A DNA stretch of 64,000 bases, from positions 809,501-873,500 of the forward strand of contig NZ_AP014627.1 in assembly GCF_001547895.1 (NCBI RefSeq), in the 5' to 3' direction. A program made the position numbers and the translations under genes. This document shows, in pieces, positions 57,379 to 64,000 of the stretch. The stretch comes from Pseudomonas sp. Os17. GTDB lineage: Bacteria; Pseudomonadota; Gammaproteobacteria; Pseudomonadales; Pseudomonadaceae. Position 1 is the stretch's first letter. Every line of letters starts with the position of its first letter. The notes below the pieces were generated by a model that was not told the DNA's origin, made no database searches, and saw only the letters and a list, made by a program, of their open reading frames with translations.

Positions 57379-57747
57379 ATGAGCTTTGGCAAAACCACCC
57401 CCATCCTGCGGATCTTCGATGAAGCCAAGGCCCGGGAGTTTTACCTCGACTTCCTGGGGTTCAACCTGGATTGGCAGCATCGTTTCGAGGATGACTTTCC
57501 GCTGTACATGCAGGTGTCCCGGGGCGAATGCGTGCTGCATCTGTCCGAGCATCACGGCGATAGCACCCCGGGTGCGGCGCTGCGGATCGAGACCGACGAG
57601 CTGGAAGCCTTCCAGCAGCAATTGCTGGCCAAGAACTACCGTTTCTCCCATCCGCAGATCCAGGCCATGCCCTGGGGCAGCCAGGACATGACCGTCAGCG
57701 ATCCATTCGGCAATCGACTGGTGTTCACCAACGCCATTTGCGTCTGA
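57379..57747 (+). CDS. Glyoxalase/bleomycin-resistance (VOC) family protein
   Basis: 122 aa from ATG 57379 (MSFGKTTPILRIFD). A paired beta-alpha-beta-beta-beta fold is indicated by KAREFYLDFLGFNLDWQHRF, ECVLHLSEHHGD and TVSDPFGNRLVFTN. Resembles small Ble-like proteins; whether it is an enzyme or a binding protein is unknown. Alternative start at 57325 rejected because it lacks family similarity. Confidence 0.85.
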   Translation: MSFGKTTPILRIFDEAKAREFYLDFLGFNLDWQHRFEDDFPLYMQVSRGECVLHLSEHHGDSTPGAALRIETDELEAFQQQLLAKNYRFSHPQIQAMPWGSQDMTVSDPFGNRLVFTNAICV

Positions 57748-57753
57748 GGGGGC

Positions 57754-58782
57754 TCAGGCCTTGCCGGTGCTCAGCGTGGCCTGACGGAATTGCCCCGGGG
57801 TCAGCCCGGTGCGGTTCTTGAAGCTGCGGTGAAAGGAACGGGATTCGCTGTAGCCCAGGCAATCGGCGATGTCCTGGATCGACAGGGCGCTGTGGCGCAA
57901 GTGGTGCTCGGCCAACTCCTGGCGCAAGTCATCGAGAATCTGCTGGTAGGAGGTGCCGGCCTGTTGCAGCTGGCGCTGCAGGGTGCGTTCCGACATCTGC
58001 AACTGCTCCGCCACCTGCTCCTTGCGCGGCAGACCGTCCTTGAGCAACTGGCGCAACAGGTTCTGCACCTGCAACGCCAGGGGCGCATCGCCCAGGGACG
58101 CCATCATCGCCTGGGCATGTTCTTCCAGGGTCTTGAGCAGGCGTGCGTCGGCCTGGCGCAGGGGCAACTGCAGGTAGTCCAGTGGCGCCACCAGCGCCGA
58201 GCAGGGTTGCTGGAACAGCACCGGGCAGCCGAACAACGCCTCGTACTGCGCCGTCTCGGCCTGGTCCGGCAGGGCGTGCTCGAACCACACCGCGCTGGGC
58301 GACAACTGCGAGTCGGCGATCCAGCGCGCGTACAACAGCCAGGAGGCCAGGACGTTTTCCACCAGGTGCCGGCGAATGTCCGGGCGCTGATGGCGGCAAT
58401 TCCAGATCAGCCGCACCTGATCGCCTGCCGCCTCGGCGCGACTGGTGCCCATGTCCCCCACCAGTTTTTCGAACGGCATGATGCGGCCCATGGCTTCGCC
58501 CAGGGTCGCGCAGTTCATGGTGATGTAGCCCAGCACGTTCCAGGAGCTGGGTTTGACGAAGCGCGCCGAATTGAGCCCGAACAGCGGATCGCCCGAGTGC
58601 TGGCAGAAATAATCCAGCAGCCGTTCATGCACCTCCATGGGCAGGCGCAGGCTGGTGTCGTTCAACTGCGCGGCTTGCAGCCCGGCCGCCGCCAGCGCCG
58701 GCTCGGTGGCAATACCCAGTTGCTCGGCATAGAGCAGGTATTTCAGCAGGGGCGGGACCGAAGTAAAACCGAGGCTGGGCAT
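57754..58782 (-). CDS. AraC-family regulator with Arabinose_bd-type N-terminus
   Basis: 342 aa. N-terminal ligand domain of the OruR/ArgR/VirS-like group (LLKYLLYAEQLGIATEPALAAAGL, DPLFGLNSARFVKPSSWNVLGY) and C-terminal AraC helix-turn-helix pair (RKEQVAEQLQMSERTLQRQLQQAG; IQDIADCLGYSESRSFHRSFK). Convergent with the VOC gene, six bases between stops. Target unknown. Confidence 0.9.
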   Translation of the reverse strand: MPSLGFTSVPPLLKYLLYAEQLGIATEPALAAAGLQAAQLNDTSLRLPMEVHERLLDYFCQHSGDPLFGLNSARFVKPSSWNVLGYITMNCATLGEAMGRIMPFEKLVGDMGTSRAEAAGDQVRLIWNCRHQRPDIRRHLVENVLASWLLYARWIADSQLSPSAVWFEHALPDQAETAQYEALFGCPVLFQQPCSALVAPLDYLQLPLRQADARLLKTLEEHAQAMMASLGDAPLALQVQNLLRQLLKDGLPRKEQVAEQLQMSERTLQRQLQQAGTSYQQILDDLRQELAEHHLRHSALSIQDIADCLGYSESRSFHRSFKNRTGLTPGQFRQATLSTGKA

Positions 58783-58882
58783 GTACGGGTTCCTGGTGAC
58801 TAATCCCTAGGACAGCAGGACGAAGACCGGGAAAGGTAAGGGCAAACCCCAAGTGCTGTAAATGGCCGGCGCCCCGCTTCTT

Positions 58883-58983
58883 GTAGCCGCTGCCGCAGGC
58901 TGCGACCGGCCCCGAAGGGGACGCCGCTCTTGAGGGCCCAGGAAGGCCCTGCGGGCCTTGTCGCAGCCTGCGGCAGCGGCTAC
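58883..58983. repeat. REPIN, GTAGCCGCTGCCGCAGGC family
   Basis: Near-perfect inverted REPs GTAGCCGCTGCCGCAGGCTG and CAGCCTGCGGCAGCGGCTAC around a 60-bp core rich in GGCCC palindromes. Confidence 0.93.
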
Positions 58984-59127
58984 ATCGGGATTACTTCCAG
59001 CGCTGATGGCGGATTTTCGTTTTGGTTTGTAGGGCGATTTCGCGAGAATTCTCCCGCTACATTTCAGCCGTCCGAGTGGCTTGAACCTTCCATTTGTCCG
59101 GGGCTAGTCTGCGTCCACTCAGGATTA

Positions 59128-59151
59128 CTGATTGTTCAGTTCGATTTATGG
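59128..59151 (+). other. Region note: upstream flank of structured element
   Basis: Superseded by the entry at 59151-59226; the flank 58984-59150 shows no gene, promoter or repeat that I can support. Confidence 0.1.
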
Positions 59152-59226
59152 TGGCGGCGTGCGGGAGATCTTCGGGTCTACCGGGTTTGCTTCTTCCCGG
59201 TCTTGCAGGCTCGCACGTCGCCGCCC
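59151..59226 (+). ncRNA. Putative structured RNA/DNA element with three-stem fold
   Basis: Closing stem GGCGGCG (59153-59159) with CGCCGCC (59219-59225), extended by TGCG/CGCA. Inside are two hairpins: AGATC-TTCG-GGTCT (59166-59179, a stable UUCG tetraloop) and ACCGGG/CCCGGT (59180-59201). No reading frame with a credible start covers it. Lies between two copies of a REP. I believe similar GTGGCGGC-type elements recur in Pseudomonas intergenic DNA, but cannot verify here. Confidence 0.45.
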
Positions 59227-59275
59227 CCATCATCTGCAAGTGATGCTGGCGGCTTTCATAAAAAGCAGCCGCTGA

Positions 59276-59293
59276 GCCTGCGGCAGCGGCTAC
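59276..59293. repeat. Half REP, GTAGCCGCTGCCGCAGGC family
   Basis: GCCTGCGGCAGCGGCTAC, identical to the right arm of the REPIN at 58883-58983, with no nearby partner. Confidence 0.8.
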
Positions 59294-59410
59294 AGAGGTA
59301 GGGCGTCCATGCGCGGGGCACCTTGCGTGCGCCGGTTGTCTGGAGTACCGGTCTACCAACCCGCGTGTGGCCGCCACCCTGGTTCAAGGGGGGCGGCGAC
59401 GGGGCGCAAA

Positions 59411-61333
59411 TCAAACGCGGAAGTGGCTGACCATCATCTGCAACTGGCCGCCCAGGCGCGCCAGTTCAACACTGGAGGCCGCGGTTTCATCGCTGGCGGC
59501 GGCGGTCTGTTCGGACACGTCGCGCACGTTGATGATACTGCGGCTGATCTCTTCGGCCACGGCGCTCTGCTGCTCGGCGGCCGCGGCGATCTGCTGGTTC
59601 ATCGATTGGATGTTGGACACGGTGCGGGTGATGCTTTCCAGCGAGGCACCGGCCTTGCGGGTCAGCTCGACGCTGCTGTCGGTCAGGCTGCGGCTGTTGT
59701 TCATCACCGTGGCCACTTGCTGGGTGCCGTTCTGCAGGCCGGCCACCAGTTCCTCGATCTCTTCGGTGGACTTCTGGGTGCGCTGGGCCAGGGCCCGCAC
59801 TTCGTCGGCGACCACGGCAAAACCACGCCCGGCTTCACCGGCCCGGGCCGCTTCGATGGCGGCGTTCAGCGCCAGCAGGTTGGTCTGTTCGGCCACGGCC
59901 TTGATCACGTCCATGACGCTGCCGATCTTGTCGCTTTCCTGTTGCAGCACGGTCATGGCGTCGGTGGAGCGCACCACTTCGCTGGCCAGGCGCTCGATCT
60001 GTTCGATAGCCTGGGCCACCACCTTGTCACCCTGGCGGGCTTCGCCGTCGGCGGCGGCCGCGGCCTGGGAGGCCTCTTCGGCGTTGCGTGCGACTTCCTG
60101 CACGGTGGCGGTCATCTCGTGCATGGCGGTGGCCACTTGGTCGGTCTCGACTTTCTGGCTGTTGACCCCAGCGCTGGTTTCCTCGGTCACGGCCGACAGT
60201 TCTTCGGCGGCGCTGGCGATCTGGGTCACGCCGTCGCGGATGCCGCCGATCAGCTCGCGCAGGGTCACGCCCATGCGGGCGATGCCCTGTTGCAGCACGC
60301 CCAGTTCATCGCGACGGGTGACCCGCAGGTTTTCGGTGAGATCGCCGGAAGCGATGCGCTCGACCACGGCCAGGGTTTCCTGCAGCGGGCGGGTGATCTG
60401 CCGGGTGATGATCACGGCGGCCAGTACGCCCACCAGCAGCGCCAGCAGGGTGCTGATCAACTGCAGGCTGCGGGCCTGGGCGCTTTCGATATCGCGACGG
60501 TCCAGCTGGATCTGGTACAGGGCGTCGCTGCGGCTGACGATGTCGGCGCCCTGGTCGGTCATTTCCTTGCGCGCCTGCACGGCGTCGGCGTAGGCCAGCT
60601 TGAATGCCTGCAGCGAGTCGCGGTAGCCATTCAGGGCCGTATCCAGCTGTTGCAGGGCATCACCTTGGGTGCTGCTGAAATGGCTCTTGAGCTGACCCAT
60701 TTCGGCAATCGACGCGTTGAGCTCGTTGAAGGCTTTCCGTTCGGTGTCCGGGTTGCTGGTGGTGGTGACGTAGCCGCGCACTTCATAGCGGGCCAGCTGG
60801 AAGGCGTCCTTGGCCTGGGTGATGGCCTGGAACTGCTCGAAGCGCTCGTCGCTCAGGGGCATCTGCTTGACCCGGGCGTTGATGGCGTTGATCAGGTCGT
60901 TGGCGCGCTCGGCGTTCTGGTTCATCGCCTGGCGCGCGGCGTCGCCGGTGCGGTAGGCATTGCGCATCTTGTTCAGCGAGTCCTGGTAGGCGCTGATGGT
61001 CGTGCCCAGGCCTTGCAGGAGCTTGATGTTGTCCGGGCTCTGGAACGAGGCCAGGAGCTTTTTCTGCTGCGCGCTGAAATCGTCCAGGGTGCTCTGCACG
61101 CCCTGGGCGGCGGTTTCGTCGCCGTTGGCCAGCATGTACTGCAGGCGGGTGACCCGCAGTTTGGTCAGGCCGCTGTTGAGCTGGGTGATGTCGCTCATCC
61201 AGTTGCTGCGGTCGATCAGGTTGCCCAGGCTGGTCCAGCCGGTCAGTGCAAGGACGGTGGTCAGGGCCAGGACGAGGCCGAAACCCAGGCCCAGCTTAAG
61301 GTTGACGCTGATGTTGGCAAACCAACTACTCAT
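59411..61333 (-). CDS. Methyl-accepting chemotaxis protein, HBM-type sensor
   Basis: 640 aa: membrane helix about 12-32, a long all-helical periplasmic domain (about 35-280) of helical-bimodular type as in McpS, second helix near 285-305, HAMP, then the cytoplasmic signalling domain with the hairpin tip [41 protein letters not shown] receptors in pseudomonads sense TCA-cycle acids, purines or polyamines; the ligand here is open. A palindrome ATTGTCC-CA-GGACAAT lies 132 bp upstream. Confidence 0.92.
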   Translation of the reverse strand: MSSWFANISVNLKLGLGFGLVLALTTVLALTGWTSLGNLIDRSNWMSDITQLNSGLTKLRVTRLQYMLANGDETAAQGVQSTLDDFSAQQKKLLASFQSPDNIKLLQGLGTTISAYQDSLNKMRNAYRTGDAARQAMNQNAERANDLINAINARVKQMPLSDERFEQFQAITQAKDAFQLARYEVRGYVTTTSNPDTERKAFNELNASIAEMGQLKSHFSSTQGDALQQLDTALNGYRDSLQAFKLAYADAVQARKEMTDQGADIVSRSDALYQIQLDRRDIESAQARSLQLISTLLALLVGVLAAVIITRQITRPLQETLAVVERIASGDLTENLRVTRRDELGVLQQGIARMGVTLRELIGGIRDGVTQIASAAEELSAVTEETSAGVNSQKVETDQVATAMHEMTATVQEVARNAEEASQAAAAADGEARQGDKVVAQAIEQIERLASEVVRSTDAMTVLQQESDKIGSVMDVIKAVAEQTNLLALNAAIEAARAGEAGRGFAVVADEVRALAQRTQKSTEEIEELVAGLQNGTQQVATVMNNSRSLTDSSVELTRKAGASLESITRTVSNIQSMNQQIAAAAEQQSAVAEEISRSIINVRDVSEQTAAASDETAASSVELARLGGQLQMMVSHFRV

Positions 61334-61464
61334 TGAATTCCTCCAGGAACGTAGCTCTTCTTGATCTTGAGTTGGCTGGAAGATTGTTGTTGTTGGTGAC
61401 CAGCAAGGTGTTTTGTAGGGGGTGTATCGGCGGGACGTTCCATAGCTGAAACGATTTCGTCGGT

Positions 61465-61480
61465 ATTGTCCCAGGACAAT
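61465..61480 (-). promoter_or_regulatory. Perfect palindrome upstream of chemoreceptor gene
   Basis: ATTGTCC-CA-GGACAAT, seven-base perfect arms, in the 359-bp gap between the chemoreceptor and the histidine phosphatase. Likely a regulator site; the regulator is unknown. Confidence 0.45.
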
Positions 61481-61535
61481 GTTTGATGCGATGGACGGTC
61501 ATTTTGCGGGATCACCGTCGGTCCGTTGAGCTTTT

Positions 61536-61552
61536 TTTCACATTCATTTCAC
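61536..61552 (+). promoter_or_regulatory. Tandem TTTCAC boxes upstream of histidine phosphatase
   Basis: TTTCAC at 61536-61541 and 61547-61552, 11 bp apart (one helical turn) and preceded by a T run. This is the layout of OmpR-family response-regulator sites; I recall TTTTCAC as part of the Pseudomonas ColR site. Confidence 0.4.
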
Positions 61553-61692
61553 CCGCGCCCCACGCTTGCCGCCCTAGAGTCCGACGAGTCGATGCCGCCG
61601 GCATTCGGCGGCGCTCGTTTGTCATCAGCAGGCGCTAGCCTGATGGCGCGTCGCTCAACACATCGGATCATTCTCAGAGGGGCGGTTGGACA

Positions 61693-62370
61693 GTGGCCAC
61701 AAGACTCGCTTTGCCGCCGGTCAAACGCTCATTCGCGATGGGCGGCCTGACGCGTTACAAGAACCGCCTGGGGTTGCTGCTGGCGGCCTTTTTGCTGATT
61801 CCCCTTGGCCTGCTGCTGTTGCAGCCGACGGCGGTGCCCGACCTGGCTCACGGCAATGTGGCCGGGATCAAGGCGGTGACCAGCAGTTGGGCCAAGGGCG
61901 ACACCATTGTCCTGGTGCGGCATGTGGAGCGCTGCGACCGTTCCAGCGCGCCCTGCCTGGGGCCCGCCGATGGCATTACCGATCGTGCCCGGGAGGTGGC
62001 GGTAGCCATCGGCGCGCGATTCGAGCAGTTGGGCCTGGAACGCACCGACCTCTACAACAGCCCCATGACCCGTACCGCGCAGACTGCGGGCTACATGTTC
62101 AGCAAGGTCAGCAGTGGCGATGGCTGGCTGTACGACTGCAAGGGCAATCTGTTGCGCGACGTGCTGGCGCACAAGGTGGCCGGGCGCAATCTTGTGCTGG
62201 TGACCCACAGTGAATGCATGGATGAACTGGAACAGGAACTGAAGCTGGCGACCCCGACCCTGGGCTATGGCGCTTCCCTGTTCATCACCACCGATACCCT
62301 CAATGGCGCGCCGAAGATGCTTGGCATGATCGAGGCCAGCGACTGGCGTTCGGTGAACCTCAAGCCTTGA
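61693..62370 (+). CDS. Histidine phosphatase family protein, Ais/PmrG-like
   Basis: 225 aa from GTG 61693 (or 210 from ATG 61738). An N-terminal membrane anchor or signal (LGLLLAAFLLIPLGLLLL) precedes a phosphoglycerate-mutase-like domain: active-site motif LVRHVERCDRS with the phospho-acceptor histidine, NSPMTRTAQTAGYM, and VLVTHSECMDEL. Similar to the Ais/PmrG group implicated in lipopolysaccharide heptose dephosphorylation; periplasmic location and function are inferred. Confidence 0.85.
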   Translation: MATRLALPPVKRSFAMGGLTRYKNRLGLLLAAFLLIPLGLLLLQPTAVPDLAHGNVAGIKAVTSSWAKGDTIVLVRHVERCDRSSAPCLGPADGITDRAREVAVAIGARFEQLGLERTDLYNSPMTRTAQTAGYMFSKVSSGDGWLYDCKGNLLRDVLAHKVAGRNLVLVTHSECMDELEQELKLATPTLGYGASLFITTDTLNGAPKMLGMIEASDWRSVNLKP

Positions 62371-62380
62371 GGCGCCTCGG

Positions 62381-62401
62381 GGCTGACCGCTGCGGTCAGC
62401 C
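62381..62401. terminator. Hairpin between convergent genes
   Basis: GGCTGACC / GGTCAGCC with a five-base loop, in the 46-bp gap between the histidine phosphatase and DUF2589-like gene. No T run, so termination is only possible. Confidence 0.4.
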
Positions 62402-62416
62402 GGGCGCGCCCCGGGC

Positions 62417-63001
62417 TCAGGGGGCCAGCAGGTCCGGATCGGCTGGCGGGCTGCCGGCGGGCGCGATCGCCGTCGGCGCGGGGCCGTCCTCGATCCGTTG
62501 CGGACTGATCAGGTTGGTGAACTCTTCGATCAGGCGCTGGATCGCTTCCGGCGGCTCGCAGTCGCGAAACTCCATGCTGATCTGCACTTCGTCCGGGTCG
62601 CGTTCCTGGCCCTCGCGCTTGCCGCTGCCGAAGGTGACGAAGAACTTCTCGCTTTGCAGTTCGCCATTCTCCAGGTCGTGGCTAGCCTTCTGCAGTTCGG
62701 TGCCATGCATGCGTACCGACAGGTCGACGGTCATCTTGTGCAGGGCCAGGCCCTTGGGCGAAACCAGGGCGATCAGCGGCACATTGATGATGTGCTGCTC
62801 GTTGAGCGCCACCTCGACCATCTTGGCCTTCATCGGCGTGCCCAGGTCGTTGACGTTGTAATCGAAGAACTGGTCGAACAGCTTGATGTACTGCTGGGCG
62901 ATCAGGTTGTGGGTGGCGGCGGCGGCCTGGTGCATGCCCCGGGTGATGTGGCTCAGGTCGCTGGCCGACATGGGCTCCTTGCGGCGGGAAAAGAATGCCA
63001 T
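62417..63001 (-). CDS. DUF2589-like protein, second of a tandem pair
   Basis: 194 aa. No signal peptide or membrane segment. An N-terminal helical region (SDLSHITRGMHQAAAATHNLIAQQY), a central beta-rich part (NVPLIALVSPKGLALHKMTVDLSVRM), a segment ending EVQISMEFRDCEPPEAIQRLIEEFTNLI, and a Pro/Ala-rich tail. Shares its layout with the next gene upstream: N-terminal helices, a central 'vplial' strand, and a PPEA.xRxIxx(F)xx block. GAACAAGGAG precedes the ATG, as in its partner. Function unknown. Confidence 0.75.
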   Translation of the reverse strand: MAFFSRRKEPMSASDLSHITRGMHQAAAATHNLIAQQYIKLFDQFFDYNVNDLGTPMKAKMVEVALNEQHIINVPLIALVSPKGLALHKMTVDLSVRMHGTELQKASHDLENGELQSEKFFVTFGSGKREGQERDPDEVQISMEFRDCEPPEAIQRLIEEFTNLISPQRIEDGPAPTAIAPAGSPPADPDLLAP

Positions 63002-63081
63002 GGATCACGCTCCTTGTTCGGTGGCTGGAGAGCCCCGCCGTGAAGGCGGGGCGGGTTACTGGGTCGAAGGTGCCGCGTGGA

Positions 63082-63741
63082 TCAACCGCCGGTGCCGGTT
63101 TTCTTCTCGGCCGCAGCGCCCGGCATTGCCAGCGTATTAGCGGTTGGCAGCTTGTCCGGGTCGGTTGGTTGAGTGCTCGGCAGCCGCACCGGCTTGGTGG
63201 CGGCGTCGGTGAGGAAGTCGATGACGCGCATCAGGGCTTCCGGTGGGTCCTGGCGGACGATCTTGGTGCTGATGGCGTAGCGCGCGCGGGTGTCGGTCTT
63301 GCGGGTCTGGGTGGATTTGTGGCTTGCCGCACCCTTGACCGACACACTGAACGGGCCCCAGCCCAGCTTCGCCTCGAAGCTGCCGGAGGCTTCGGTGGAG
63401 CTGGTGTCCTCGGCCATCTGGCTGATGGTCAGCTCGAACTCGATGGAGCCTTCCTCGATGGTGATGTTGGGGTGACTGATGGCCGCCAGCAGCGGAATGC
63501 GCATCGACTTCTTCACCGTGCCCTTGTAGACGCCCTGTTCATCCACCAGGGTTTCGTCGTAGTCGAACTGCACCGATACCGCCTGGCCGTCCTTGATGCA
63601 CACGCCCATGAGGAAGTCCGCATAGGCTTTGCTCGCGGCGACCTGCGCCTGAATCATCGCCATCAGTGGGCCGGTGATCATCTTGTCCAGGGGCAGCGCG
63701 GCAATCACGCCGCCGATCAAGCCCTTATCAATATCTGCCAT
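63082..63741 (-). CDS. DUF2589-like protein, first of a tandem pair
   Basis: 219 aa, cytoplasmic by appearance. N-terminal KGLIGGVIAALPLDKMITGPLMAMIQAQVAASKAYADFL (here split as helices 8-45), a beta-rich core (SMRIPLLAAISHPNITIEEG, IEFELTISQM), a lysine/threonine-rich strand region (SKGAASHKSTQTRKTD-like), the DPPEALMRVIDFL block shared with its neighbour, and a disordered tail. I assign it to DUF2589 by memory of the family pattern. 80 bp separates the two genes; GAACAAGGAG precedes its ATG. Function unknown. Confidence 0.75.
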   Translation of the reverse strand: MADIDKGLIGGVIAALPLDKMITGPLMAMIQAQVAASKAYADFLMGVCIKDGQAVSVQFDYDETLVDEQGVYKGTVKKSMRIPLLAAISHPNITIEEGSIEFELTISQMAEDTSSTEASGSFEAKLGWGPFSVSVKGAASHKSTQTRKTDTRARYAISTKIVRQDPPEALMRVIDFLTDAATKPVRLPSTQPTDPDKLPTANTLAMPGAAAEKKTGTGG

Positions 63742-63823
63742 GGTCTAGCTCCTTGTTCTTCGTTGCGCGAAATGCGCCCCTGCACCTTAAGAAAGCCGTG
63801 ACGGCCGATTCAGCGGGAATCGA

Positions 63824-64000
63824 TTACCGGTGAGTGTTGGCTTCCAGGCGACGGATATTGCCGATCTGCCGCAGGCTCAGGCCGTACTTGTCCGCCAGCA
63901 CGCTGCGGGAGATGCCGCCCAGGCTTTCCAGCTGGATGTGCTGGTTGCGGATCTGCCGGCAGAAGTGATCGGCCTTGGGGATTTCCAGGGCCAGGCCGGC
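63824..64000 (-). CDS. Mor-like transcription regulator, C-terminal part (cut by window edge)
   Basis: 58 codons are visible, ending at TAA (63824-63826); the 5' end is outside the window. The readable tail contains DHFCRQIRNQHIQLESLGG and SRSVLADKYGLSLRQIGNIRR, a C-terminal helix-turn-helix like that of phage Mu Mor and its bacterial relatives. Read directly from the minus strand. It lies 82 bp upstream of the DUF2589 pair on the same strand and may be co-transcribed with or regulate it. Confidence 0.7.
   Translation of the reverse strand, partial: AGLALEIPKADHFCRQIRNQHIQLESLGGISRSVLADKYGLSLRQIGNIRRLEANTHR

Noticed and set aside
59128..59151. Feature entry with inverted coordinates in this list (59151-59128)
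   Set aside because: It is a placeholder for the featureless flank 58984-59150 and should be ignored; the valid element is 59151-59226.
59301..59410. Possible small gene before the chemoreceptor terminator region
   Set aside because: No frame with ribosome site; contains only the fragment resembling the structured element.

Overview
The window is chromosomal DNA from a fluorescent pseudomonad (Pseudomonas fluorescens group). This rests on the rRNA operon sequence, close protein matches to P. aeruginosa loci (bauABC, yfiBNR, kyn, ant, mmsAB), high GC content and three families of Pseudomonas-type REP/REPIN palindromes. No prophage, integron, CRISPR array or IS element is visible. The genes are mainly core and niche-metabolic.

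Layout. 29-3230: a RutR-like TetR regulator and an NCS2 purine/pyrimidine permease, then a LysR regulator (BauR-like) divergent from bauA-bauC (beta-alanine catabolism). 6286-12137: a complete rRNA operon (16S, tRNA-Ile, tRNA-Ala, 23S, 5S) with three tandem promoters, processing stems and a terminator. 12257-21476: recC-recB-recD as an overlapping operon. 21593-23948: yfiR-yfiN-yfiB, a periplasmically controlled c-di-GMP synthesis module. 24462-27985: a LysR regulator divergent from mmsA-mmsB (valine catabolism). 28257-29257: a RES/Xre toxin-antitoxin pair with a compact autoregulatory promoter. 30023-44031: a tryptophan catabolic region. It holds kynB-kynA, a MocR regulator, a BenE-type transporter, aroP, antABC with divergent antR, and kynR divergent from kynU plus a second amino-acid permease. 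Together these encode Trp uptake and Trp -> kynurenine -> anthranilate -> catechol.

44053-49087: redox and regulatory genes (a MerR-controlled quinone reductase, LysR, a TauE/SafE exporter, an ABM monooxygenase, mdaB, LysR). 49113-49932: a tandem array of seven REPINs with a 123-bp period. 50043-57262: gamma-glutamyltranspeptidase, a SulP transporter, and a GntP permease/RpiR/D-aminoacylase operon. 57379-62370: a VOC protein, an AraC regulator, a structured non-coding element, an HBM-type chemoreceptor and a histidine phosphatase. 62417-64000: two tandem DUF2589-like genes and the 3' end of a Mor-like regulator cut by the window edge. This last cluster is the least understood coding region.

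Several intergenic palindromes fit the adjacent regulators and are reported as candidate operators. All functional names come from sequence recognition by reading. No database search was run.
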